A stretch of 64,000 nt of DNA from Calliopum simillimum (Eukaryota > Arthropoda > Insecta > Diptera > Lauxaniidae), in NCBI GenBank assembly GCA_951812925.1, contig OX638368.1, positions 4,712,001 through 4,776,000 of the forward strand. Reading direction: 5' to 3'. Position 1 is the stretch's first letter; each line of letters begins with the position of its first letter. The notes below the pieces were generated by a model. The model ran no database searches and was not told the origin of the DNA. It worked only from the letters and a program-made list of their open reading frames with translations. The translations under genes were made by a program, and so were the position numbers. This document shows positions 55,639-64,000 of this stretch, one piece after another.

Positions 55639-56735
55639 AGAAAATTTTGCTGAATAATTTGATTTATTATATATTCCTTCTCAGAGGAATTCAAAATTGG
55701 GACGTATGCTATCCCATTCTTCACTTTAGTTAAAGTTTCTCCTAAATAAACTCCTTGTGAAAGCTCTTGTTTATGTACAATCACTTCTTTAGCCATGGTT
55801 TGCACTCTCAATGGTACTATTTTTGCAGTACGAGCCTCAATTGCTGTCACTGTGTTATATAGTACATTATTAAATGCATTCAATGAATCTAGTGTGAAAG
55901 ACATTAATTCCTTATTTTCTTCATCAAAAAATAACAGTTTCTTTTGGATGGCATTTAGGACAGACCGGTTCCACAAATTGTCCCTACCTAATATCCCATC
56001 AGCAGGTATCCCGTGATCTAGTGATACCACATGTAGTGTTAAACTTAGATCTGGTTGATAACTATGCTGGATAGTAGTAGTTCCTAATGTAGTTATTTGG
56101 CCCCCAAACGCTCCACTTAAATTCTTTTTAATATTCCTGTCGGTTCTCGTAGAATGCGACATCGAATTTTGTTTAACTAAGCTTGTATCGGCTCCCGAAT
56201 CGACTAAAAGAATAAGTTTTCCATTTTTGGCTTCTCTACAGGGAACTTCTATGAACACGTCATTCTGCGTTTCGCAGAGTCCAATTAGGAATTTTTTCAT
56301 GCTATAGTTTGCAGTGCATCTATCAAACGTATTTTCTGTAGAATGATTTCTTGATGCTACTGAACCTTTATTAGCCTTTCCACAACTCATAGTATTTTTA
56401 CCGACCGTACTTTTCGTAGGCTGAATTATTTCTACTACTGGAATGCTGTGGTTCTTATCCTTTCCATATTCTATAGTTATCGTACCAACCGTATTATTTT
56501 TAGATTGGTTTATTGTTCCCAGCTCGGCACTATTTGTAGCCGTATTCTGTTTAGCAGTGTATATACCATTTATGTTCTTTTGATTATTTAATTTAATTTT
56601 ACTATTACTTTTCTTCTTCGTATGATTCACTTTTCCATTTTTGGGGAACGTATCCACTACAATACTTTGCGTATGACTATTCGACCCCATTTTACTTTTA
56701 CCAATTTTACTATTTATTTTGGGTTCCCCGACCAT
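55614..56735 (-). CDS. Protease frame (373 residues)
   Basis: Aspartic protease that would process Gag and Pol. Residues 1-145 are basic, asparagine/lysine-rich and of unknown role. The protease part is about 155-260, with the active-site LVDSGAD at 177-183 (catalytic D179) and a conserved ILGRD near 248-252. The ATG overlaps the gag stop as TAATG and lies in the -1 frame relative to gag, so expression could be by reinitiation or frameshift. The last codons overlap pol, where A AAT TTT offers a canonical -1 shift. The protease being in a frame of its own, between gag and RT, is less usual than a fused pol. Confidence 0.9.
   Translation of the reverse strand: MVGEPKINSKIGKSKMGSNSHTQSIVVDTFPKNGKVNHTKKKSNSKIKLNNQKNINGIYTAKQNTATNSAELGTINQSKNNTVGTITIEYGKDKNHSIPVVEIIQPTKSTVGKNTMSCGKANKGSVASRNHSTENTFDRCTANYSMKKFLIGLCETQNDVFIEVPCREAKNGKLILLVDSGADTSLVKQNSMSHSTRTDRNIKKNLSGAFGGQITTLGTTTIQHSYQPDLSLTLHVVSLDHGIPADGILGRDNLWNRSVLNAIQKKLLFFDEENKELMSFTLDSLNAFNNVLYNTVTAIEARTAKIVPLRVQTMAKEVIVHKQELSQGVYLGETLTKVKNGIAYVPILNSSEKEYIINQIIQQNFLCTMSTKI
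55641..55647 (-). promoter_or_regulatory. -1 ribosomal frameshift heptamer A AAT TTT
   Basis: In the protease frame the codons are CAA AAT TTT CTT. The heptamer fits the X XXY YYZ rule. A shift back by one base reads AAA TTT TCT TTG TAC GAT and enters pol exactly, 25 codons at most before the protease frame stops. Pol has no ATG at its start, which makes this shift the most likely route to Pol. A downstream stimulating RNA structure was not identified. Confidence 0.75.
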
Positions 56736-58303
56736 TAGTATTGGTTGGGCCCCATTTGGTTTCCCGAATCAAATTTTTCTCTATCAGTACAGTTATTCAT
56801 TGCCTGATTTCTGGAATTTTTCTGTTTTTCCATAAAATTTTTATCCTTTTCATTCAATAATTCATTTATTATTAATTTTATATCACTTATTTCTGATTGA
56901 AGTGTACTCTCTGGTAAACCCTTTTCTTTCCATTTATATTTTGTGCAACCTTTATTGTTTTCATGGCCATATGTTTGGCATTTTTTACAGTAAGGCAAGT
57001 TCTTCCGCGTAAGACATTCGTCTCTCAAATGTCCTTTCATATTGCAAAATGAACACCTGATGGATGGTTTCTTAATACCATCTTTCGTACTTTCAACCTC
57101 CAGCAGTGGTCTTTTTAAACTGTTTACTCGTGTTTTCGTATAGAGCAAATTTTCTTTGTGAGTATCTGTGCTAACCGACTGAATTTTGCTTACTGCTGAC
57201 TCCCATACTAGGTCTTCCTGCATAACATCATTTATTCTTGTTGCCTCTTTGACTAGTTCGTCCAAGCTTTCTGTCTTAAGCATCAGTGTTGTTAATTTTA
57301 GTGATTTATTTTTCAATCCCCGTCTAAATGCAGTTATCACAGATTTATTTAACTCGCTCATAAATATGTCATCAGATACATTTCCATAAATTGATTTAAT
57401 TGTATCTAACGCTTCTGCCCGTAACGCACCCACACGCCTAGCAAACGCATTGATTTCTTCTCCAGGTCCTTGAGTGGAACTCTGAATCTCACTTCGGATT
57501 ATATCAATAGATCTTTCTTTTATGTACGTGTTCTTTAAAATTTTGTACAATTCTTCCATTGTATCAAATTGATAACACATAATCAAATCGTATGCATCAC
57601 CGTACAATCGAAGCCTAACACAAGATACTAGAATAGGTTCGTCATCGGGACTAATTGTATTTTTTACTACATTGCATGCCTCTATGAACCTATAAAAATC
57701 CGAGCGACCACCAGAAAAAGCCGGAATTGTTTCCCGAACCGATTTCACAATGTGTGTAAAACTTTTCCTTGAGTTATCGCTTTCCATTCGTGTGCTTACT
57801 TCTGTTTGAGTGCTTATTTCTGTCTGTTGCCGTTTTTCCTCTACCGCATTGGCTTTTAATTTATTAGTTAATGTTTCTTTATAAAAGTTATATAATTTTT
57901 CTGAACGATTGAACATACTTTCTTTAAAATAATCGTCACTTCCTGAACCTCGTCTCATGTAAATTTCACGATCCGTTTCTGTGATTTTGGTCCATAACAT
58001 TCCTAACTTTATCAAATTGTCTACAAAATATTCCATGTTCTGTTCTTCCGGTGAACATTTATTAAAACTCTCAAACTGTTTTTGTAGCAATCCTATGTTT
58101 TCTTTTTGCTTCGCAAAAAGTTCCGCGAATTCCCTCATTCTGACTTCTGCATAGTTTTCGTAACTGGTTAGTGGTTCGTTTGCATTTTCAAATTCCTTGT
58201 ATAAACTCAAATTATTTTCTCCGCTTTCTGTAGTGAGTTCCCTTTTATCGAAAGGTACGGGACTCCCGTTTAAAAGACTTGTTCCTTGCCCATAATTATT
58301 CAT
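56735..58303 (-). CDS. gag: Gag structural protein (522 residues)
   Basis: Forms the virus-like particle and binds the element's RNA. Residues 1-190 are charged and partly coiled-coil-like. Residues about 190-380 match the capsid-like region of Ty3/Gypsy Gags (IPAFSGGRSDFYRFIE at 193-208, then LRLYGDAYDLI, and INAFARRVGAL). Two CCHC zinc knuckles follow, C-x2-C-x4-H-x4-C at 417-430 and C-x2-C-x4-H-x5-C at 439-453. The start is a clear ATG (58301-58303) preceded by stops, and the stop TAA overlaps the next ATG. The frame is unbroken. Confidence 0.93.
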   Translation of the reverse strand: MNNYGQGTSLLNGSPVPFDKRELTTESGENNLSLYKEFENANEPLTSYENYAEVRMREFAELFAKQKENIGLLQKQFESFNKCSPEEQNMEYFVDNLIKLGMLWTKITETDREIYMRRGSGSDDYFKESMFNRSEKLYNFYKETLTNKLKANAVEEKRQQTEISTQTEVSTRMESDNSRKSFTHIVKSVRETIPAFSGGRSDFYRFIEACNVVKNTISPDDEPILVSCVRLRLYGDAYDLIMCYQFDTMEELYKILKNTYIKERSIDIIRSEIQSSTQGPGEEINAFARRVGALRAEALDTIKSIYGNVSDDIFMSELNKSVITAFRRGLKNKSLKLTTLMLKTESLDELVKEATRINDVMQEDLVWESAVSKIQSVSTDTHKENLLYTKTRVNSLKRPLLEVESTKDGIKKPSIRCSFCNMKGHLRDECLTRKNLPYCKKCQTYGHENNKGCTKYKWKEKGLPESTLQSEISDIKLIINELLNEKDKNFMEKQKNSRNQAMNNCTDREKFDSGNQMGPNQY

Positions 58304-59881
58304 TATTTATCTGTTTTCCAAAACGATTGAACCACGAATTTATTGAAAAATATTTGGTTATTTGTTTATGTTATTTCACTGTAATAGACAGTAAACAACC
58401 AAAACCTTCCAATTACAATTACACTAAAGCAATTAACTGCAAGCAAATGAATGTATTATACATTTGAATCTTTCAAGCATTCCATATGTTAATTTTATTT
58501 AGTTTTCTGTTTAATGATCCCACTGTTAAGATGCAATGAAAAAAAACAAACAAAACAAATACAATTGTCCCAGCTAAAGTTCTATGTTACGCTAATGCAA
58601 ATCGAAATTTTATTAAATTTTTCATTTATCGTTGCTACTGTTGCAGCAAAAAATATTCTTATTGTTGCTTGTCAATTTATAAACAAAAGATTCAAGTTAC
58701 ACTTGCATTAAAGCCATGAAGAAGTTTCGGTAAAAATTGCTGACTTCCCTTTTTTATGTGCAATGAACTTGCATTGAAAGTCTTTGTATTATTCTTTGTT
58801 TTACTTGTTCCTGACCTATCGCAAAATTACATTAACCAAATTATTCCGCATATAAAGCTTTTAGGTATATGAACGCAAATAAAAACAAAGCTAATGACCC
58901 AAATGAAATTTTTACTTTTTCGCTTTTTGTTATTCTTGCTTGAATTTGATATGCATAAAAGCTTTTAGTTGCTGATCGGTAGCAATGAATTTTATTCTAT
59001 TTCCTCCGTGAAGGCAGAAATAGTTTTATCAAATAATTTTATTTGCACTTAAAATTTTTCGTAATCTTGCTGATCGATACGGAACTCTTGAATCACTTGA
59101 AAATAATTCTTGAGAACCCAAAACTAAACCAGCAAGATTTCCCGGTTATGAGAACAAGACTTCAATGAAGACTTTACAAACTTCAGCCCCTTATGAAGTG
59201 GCTTTAAAATTTGTAAACTGTTCAAACAAAAGAATTGCTCTTCCTCGGCAAAGATAGCACCTTAGATTTGCCTTTAATAGCCCTTCACATAAGATTCCCA
59301 AATACTTAGTAATTAATTCTACCAAGAACTTCTGAAATCCTACACAAAGACCACTATTAAAACCAAATTTGAATTAGCTATTGCCAATTAACAATTAACA
59401 AAACAGTTTTTAATGAAACTTTTAAACTTTCTGTTTCTCCCCTATAGCAATGGATTTTCTAATTCACTTTGCTCTTCACTTTTCACAATTTTCCTTTACT
59501 TTATTTTTTCCCAGACCGATTTCACGCAACTGACTTCTTACCACGGGTGGGGGAAGCCAGTTTACCGGTAAATTAAAAAAAAAATTTTAAACTCCTATTG
59601 TAGTTATGTTTTTTCTATAGGAACTTGTTCAATTTTTCGCTAGATGTTACATCTATCGAAAATCAAACGTTTTATTCGTTCCTTTACTAAAAAAAAAATT
59701 TTTTTTTTCCCTAATTTGTTAGATGTTACATCTACCAAATTATCGACGGATTTTCTATTTTTCTTCTTTTCGTGACACCGTACTTACCAATTAAACTGCT
59801 CTTGTTGCTGCTTTTAGTTGTTTTCTGTCTTCTGTTGGCCAACTGCTGGTTATCTTATTGTTGTTCGCGTATTCCTGGCTC
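58304..59881 (-). other. Leader between primer site and gag
   Basis: About 1.58 kb of untranslated sequence, longer than in most Ty3/Gypsy elements. It contains A/T runs at about 59570-59590 and 59689-59710 and two TAGATGTTACATCTA words (an inverted repeat, near 59640-59655 and 59720-59735). No convincing upstream frame. It should hold the packaging signal, but nothing specific can be pointed to. Confidence 0.6.
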
Positions 59882-59899
59882 GGAATACCGGCTGCGCCA
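59882..59899 (-). other. Primer binding site, tRNA-Ser-like
   Basis: The minus strand reads TGGCGCAGCCGGTATTCC, starting two bases after the 5' LTR. Its first part is complementary to a ...GCGCCA tRNA 3' end and differs by one base in the first twelve from the tRNA-Ser site (TGGCGCAGTCGG) known from Drosophila 17.6/297-type elements. The primer identity is inferred from memory of that family. Confidence 0.8.
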
Positions 59900-59901
59900 A
59901 A

Positions 59902-60704
59902 TGTTGTAACTTTTTCTTCTGAGGACCAAGTTGATGAAACTCTTCTCCGGAGGATCCAAAACAAGCACTTTAACCTTTTTACTTTTAACACTTATTTGTT
60001 TATTAAATAAAATTTCTACTTCTTCATCCAAAACAAACACTTGAACTTTTTACTTTTAACACTTATTCATTTATTAAAATAAAAATTTAACTTCTTTACT
60101 TTTACTGCAAGGTTTTACTTGCTTAGATACTAGTTGGACAAGACAAGACAAAACAAGACAAGAGACCGTTCCTTAATCGAACGGTTTATTTATTAGATAA
60201 TTTCCGATCGCTGGAAAAAGCTCTAAGTGTCGTGAAACGAGCTTTTCACCTCGTTTCGTACCTGAGCTTGTTTCAACCTTCGGGAGACGCTGTGAGTTTG
60301 CCTTGCTGAACACCAATTGGTTCGATCACGTACGCGACTTCCGATTCTCAGGCTTTTGCTAGACACATTCCGTTCAGGTGTCCATAGCAAAAGCGTGTTG
60401 TTTGTGTATTTAGTAGTCTAAATTGCTTCGATTAAAATTGAAATCACACGATTTATCACGTACGCGTTTTCCGATTCCCATGCTTTTGCGGGACATATTT
60501 CATTCAGGTGTCCATAGCAAAAGCATGTTGTTTGTGTATTTAGTGTTCTAATTTGTTTTGGTTAAAATTGAAATCACACGATTGACGATGTTGGATACAT
60601 TTCATTTTGGTATCCCACGGTTTGGCTTTTAGCTGAAACTCGATCAATCGATGTGCAATCAAAAGAATGTTCTGATGCATTAGGTGCTTAGCAAACTCAC
60701 AACA
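59902..60704 (-). repeat. 5' LTR (803 bp)
   Basis: Identical by eye and equal in length to 49356-50158, with the same internal repeats and hairpins. It should carry the promoter, but no TATA box or initiator can be placed with confidence. Confidence 0.97.
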
Positions 60705-60764
60705 TGGGCTTCAATTCTATGCAGTGTCCTTGGCACCTTAGCGCGGTAGAAACTGAGATAAATG

Positions 60765-62529
60765 TTTCTTGTAAACAAAACAAAGCCCATGTTGAGATAT
60801 TTACAACGATATACAAAAATTGTTTATCGGACGTCAAATGACGGAGATATATTTAAAAAACAAAACTGCATCGAATTTATAGGCCGAAAAGAAAAAATTT
60901 CTTTTTCCTTAAAAATCTTTCAATATTAGCTTTTGTGATACTATCTAGTAATCAGTCTCGCAGTATTCTTCGTCGCATCAATTCAGTCAGTCTCGCAGTG
61001 CAGAATTGCATCGTGAGTGAATACACTTTTGCAATAAATGGAGAAGGTAATTTTGATAGAATAGTATAGAGCAGTTTTTGTAGGAAACAAGTTATCTGAA
61101 CAACCGAATAGTTGTACGTTTTTTGCCGTGGGTTGCATCTGATGAAAGTATCTATATTCTGCTTCATTGGGTGGCAGCAATACTGCCACGCATAGACCAC
61201 AAGAGTCCATAGTGAAATTTTTTAGCCCTTAAATATATTTAGTAGAATTGGAGCCCGTGAAGCTAGCTTGGTTGTACAATTGATTCGCTGTGGGCTCGAA
61301 CCGTACAAGCTGGCTTTCGCGATCAGTCCCATTACAATTCTGAAAGCATTTACAACTCGCTCTTGATTTCTGAAACTTGTAAATGAACGGAACAGTTACA
61401 CGAAGAATAGTTCTTTATCTTAAAGCTTTAATGCCATATTTATAGTAAATAAAATAGCTTCAAATATAGACACAAGCTCCAAATAATAGTATTTAGCTCA
61501 AAATTTTGCATTTTGCTTTGAGAAAATGCAATATATCGAAGAAAACTGCAAGTAATGCACTGAACGGAAGGCAATTAAAATGCTCTGAAGAAGAGTTCTT
61601 CAAGAGTTCAAACACTTAAATAGGAGTTATTAACATTTCAAAGACATGCTTCAGAAAATTTCTCAAAATTCCTGCTTACATATTGTATATTGCTTTTGTA
61701 AAAGTCTTGAAGACCTGAAGAATCTACAGCAATTATGTAGGTACATTTGTGAAAAAAACAAAAATCGTTTCAATAACATAACGAACGTACTGTTTTGATT
61801 TTATTTTATTTTTATTTCTTTTAACTATTTCCAATTTAGAATTCTTTCGCCGCAATGAATTTTCCATTAATATTAATCAAAACACATTCGCAAAAATTAA
61901 CATCAAATCAAGTTTCTCATGCGCAACGACCTTTGGGTGACCCACATGCTGCTGCTGTGTGTGACATAGTCACACATACACAAATACACATACATCCACA
62001 TATGTATATAAATGATATGCACATAAACATTTATTACATACAAACACTGTAGTGTCAACATGTAGTGATCCTTACAACAACAGAATAGCAACAACAGCAA
62101 TAACGGTTATCGGCATAACAAATCGTGTTAAAACGCAAAAGAAACTCAAGAAGCTGCAAAAAAGCAAACCGAAAGGACAAAAACAAACTCATTTGCACCG
62201 CACCACGACATAAGAAATTCCAAATTGTAACTAAGGTTCAGAACACGTAATCAAATGCAATAGTATTTGTATGAAGCAAAAAAAGGTAGAAACATGGATG
62301 GTAGGGAGAATGGTAAACACTCGTGATTGAAAGAATGAAGTGCTGCCAACAATGACCACAACTTAAGCTGGAGAAAAGGGTTAATAACTTATTCAGTTAA
62401 TTTTTAAACTTATGCAAATAAATCGAAAAAAAGAGTATGATAGCGGGAGAGAATAGGGTGGCTACAAAAAAGTGATTTTTGTAATAAACGAAAATTACCA
62501 AGTCCGGCTTTTAATTAACGGTCACTGTT
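60765..62529. other. Non-coding stretch
   Basis: Two overlapping minus-strand frames at 60952-61210 (75 and 82 codons) share the same DNA in different phases; neither shows a domain. A (CA)-rich patch lies near 61970-62005. No element edges found until 62530. Confidence 0.45.
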
Positions 62530-63597
62530 CACGGCGAGCCTTAACCAAAATAAAGTTTTATTGCAACCACGGAAAATTCGGCGTACGCAGGATTATTCTA
62601 CTTAAAAACACTAATTAATATCTGTAAATAAAAGTTTCGTACCTGATCGTCTGAAGAAGATATTGCATTTTTACTAATTTTTTTTCTTCACAGGACACCA
62701 CTTTATAACTCATTTTGGAGATAGAGAATGGTATAACATGATTCGGTTAGTAAAAAAAGGCAGGCGAATTTCGTCCGTACTGTATGCAACCTCAAATATA
62801 GCCAAAAACCGAGATTTTTCACTTTGAGTTTCATGATGTGATTTTAAAATTATCATAACTTTGCAGAGAAATATTAGAAATAACCATTTGATAGCTCAAT
62901 TTGAAGCCAAAAAAGAGTACCAAATGATTCTGGTAATAGAAATTCACAGAAAAATTTTGTGCGTCCTGCATATGACATCCAATATAGCTAAAAATCGTGT
63001 TTTTGCACTTTTCCAACTTTTTAGGTTAAGATATCTCTGACAAAATACAAGATATTGACGTCGGTCTGATAGTGTTTTAAAGAAAAAAAACTAGGGCTAT
63101 CAGTTGTCATGCCAGATTTTTCGGCTTAAAGTTACCTTGTCTTGTTATATAACTTCAAAAATAGGAAAAAATTGTGTCCTTTAAACATTTATGTAAGGAT
63201 ATCTCAAAACTCAGACGTAATATAGCAATTCTAAGACCGGATTCTGGAATGACTATTAGTGTTTCTGGTTTTTGTTTGTGTTTGTCTTAAATACGAAAAA
63301 ACGGATTTTTTTAAAGACAGCATACAAAATAGTTTAAATTTCAATATTTCCTGAATGGAATCAGGTATGATTTTTTGGTTTGCAGTTTTTAAATTTAAAG
63401 ACACAAAATTAAAACAATATGAAAATAAATGCACTCAAAGAAAAAAAATTAGTAAAAATGCAATATCTTCTTCAGACGATCAGGTACGAAACTTTTATTT
63501 ACAGATATTAATTAGTGTTTTTAAGTAGAATAATCCTGCGTACGCCGAATTTTCCGTGGTTGCAATAAAACTTTTATTTTGGTTAAGGCTCGCCGTG
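62530..63597. mobile_element. DNA element with 159/160-bp terminal inverted repeats
   Basis: The left arm 62530-62688 and right arm 63438-63597 differ by a single inserted A as read by eye. The ends start CACGGCGAGCCTTAACC. TGTT occurs directly outside both ends (62526-62529 and 63598-63601), a probable 4-bp target duplication. The 750-bp centre is non-coding and contains a two-copy direct repeat (marker CCAAATATAGC.AAAAA, about 62795 and 62975). CAC ends plus a 4-bp duplication are compatible with Chapaev-type elements, but without a transposase this is only a suggestion. Confidence 0.85.
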
Positions 63598-63601
63598 TGT
63601 T

Positions 63602-64000
63602 TTCTCTTAAAAATATTATTTTCGGTGAGGAATAGATAACTAAAGTCAATAAGTCTGTCTCAAAGTAAGTTGCGGATGTGTCTTTTAAAAAATACCGCAC
63701 TAATTAGAAAATCCGGAATTGATCTAGAAAATGTTGGTGTCAAAATAAAAGCTGTTAAATATTTAAAAATTATAAAATATATAAAAAATATAAAATAAAT
63801 AAATAAATTTATCATTTATTTTGTTTCACCCTGTATATACACAGCATATCACAGTAGTTATCAAAAACTATTTAAGCGATTTTTAAGGCTACATGCATAC
63901 AACTGAAACTTTGTTCTGTTTCAATTTGACTTCAACTTCATGCGATACGCTCTGCCTTTGTTGTACTCTATGTTTGAGTGTTATATTCGTACGTATGTTT
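63602..64000. other. Non-coding stretch at the window end
   Basis: AT-rich sequence including an AAATATAAAA run at about 63760-63815. Nothing else recognised. Confidence 0.45.

Larger units (their letters stand above)
49356..60704 (-). mobile_element. Complete Ty3/Gypsy LTR retrotransposon (11.35 kb)
   Basis: The order on the minus strand is 5' LTR (59902-60704), primer binding site (59882-59899), leader, gag (58303-56735), protease frame (56735-55614), pol (55638-52948), a 2.8 kb 3' region, polypurine tract and 3' LTR (50158-49356). The pol order protease, RT, RNase H, integrase defines Ty3/Gypsy. Both LTRs are 803 bp and identical by eye, so insertion is recent and the copy may be functional. 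There is no env-like frame with a signal peptide or membrane anchor. The gag has two zinc knuckles and the primer site is of tRNA-Ser type; I do not assign a named lineage. Confidence 0.97.
49352..60708. repeat. TGGG target-site duplication of the LTR retrotransposon
   Basis: TGGG at 49352-49355 and again at 60705-60708, directly outside TGTTG...CAACA. Deleting the element and one TGGG joins the fold-back arm so that it aligns with the opposite arm without a gap over at least 38 bases. This fixes the insertion precisely. Confidence 0.95.
48645..60764. mobile_element. Fold-back element (about 767 bp) split by an LTR retrotransposon
   Basis: The left arm is 48645-48976. The right arm is 49005-49355 plus 60709-60764, its two parts separated by the LTR element. 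Both outer ends read TATCTCAGTTTCTACC (the right end as its inverse), followed by CTAAGGTGCCAA. Further pairs are ATCTCTACAAA, CTCAAATTGTTGAAATTG, CCTCAGTACAAAATA and AAAAACAGGATGTTTCAA. Outer arm identity is about 75-80 percent, and the right arm has about 90 extra bases near 49125-49215. A TA may be the target duplication. No coding capacity of its own. Confidence 0.85.

Noticed and set aside
53975..55733. Plus-strand frames of 77-113 codons within pol
   Set aside because: Antisense shadows of the minus-strand pol gene.
60952..61210. Two overlapping minus-strand frames of 75 and 82 codons
   Set aside because: Share the same DNA in different phases and show no domain; consistent with chance.

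Overview
This window is AT-rich, gene-poor eukaryotic nuclear DNA, most likely from a higher fly. The case for a fly rests on abundant CA/TG and CAA microsatellites, a Ty3/Gypsy element whose primer site resembles the tRNA-Ser type used by Drosophila 17.6/297-like elements, and a jockey/CR1-like LINE fragment. A tephritid is plausible, but nothing in the sequence proves family or species. I find no convincing host protein-coding gene, rRNA or tRNA. The region reads as intergenic or deep intronic DNA built from layers of mobile elements and tandem repeats. A 32-nt segment at 29860-29891 has good splice signals on both sides and is the only host-exon candidate.

Layout. 1-7.2 kb: a dispersed LTR-like repeat copy (1240-2160), then a decayed tandem array split by a 2.2 kb inverted-repeat DNA element (4920-7118), which itself carries a 312 bp MITE (6515-6826). 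9.2-10.7 kb: ATGATATTT-type tandem repeats. 12.5-14.6 kb: a transposon-end relic and a broken, minus-strand non-LTR retrotransposon (12754-14612). 16.2-19.9 kb: four different tandem arrays. 22.2-25.3 kb: a second LTR-like copy split by a dispersed element that carries a 39-bp minisatellite. A sister carrier lies at 43.9-45.1 kb. 25.5 kb: a long pure (TTTTC)n run. 27.6-28.6 kb: a diverged tandem family split by a 476 bp solo LTR. 31.8-33.3 kb: LTR-like sequence interrupted by a 1,035 bp element with Transib-like ends and a 5-bp target duplication. 34.7-36.4 kb and 47.3-48.0 kb: a long palindrome and inverted copies of one repeat family. 38.2-40.3 kb: ATTAA-type low-complexity DNA, a small inverted-repeat element and a 1.38 kb fold-back element.

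The main intact feature is an 11.35 kb Ty3/Gypsy LTR retrotransposon on the minus strand (49356-60704). Its two 803-bp LTRs look identical by eye. It has a TGGG target duplication, a primer binding site, a polypurine tract, gag with two zinc knuckles, a separate protease frame and a pol frame with RT, RNase H and integrase, all catalytic residues present. Gag and the protease frame meet at a TAATG overlap. The protease frame meets pol at a canonical -1 slippery heptamer, and pol has no ATG of its own near its start. The element landed inside one arm of an older fold-back element (48645-60764). Deleting the element plus one TGGG restores a gap-free alignment of the two arms.

The far right holds another inverted-repeat element (62530-63597) with nearly perfect 159/160-bp ends. 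Overall the window records a sequence of nested insertions, several of which can be verified because undisturbed copies of the target sequence survive nearby.
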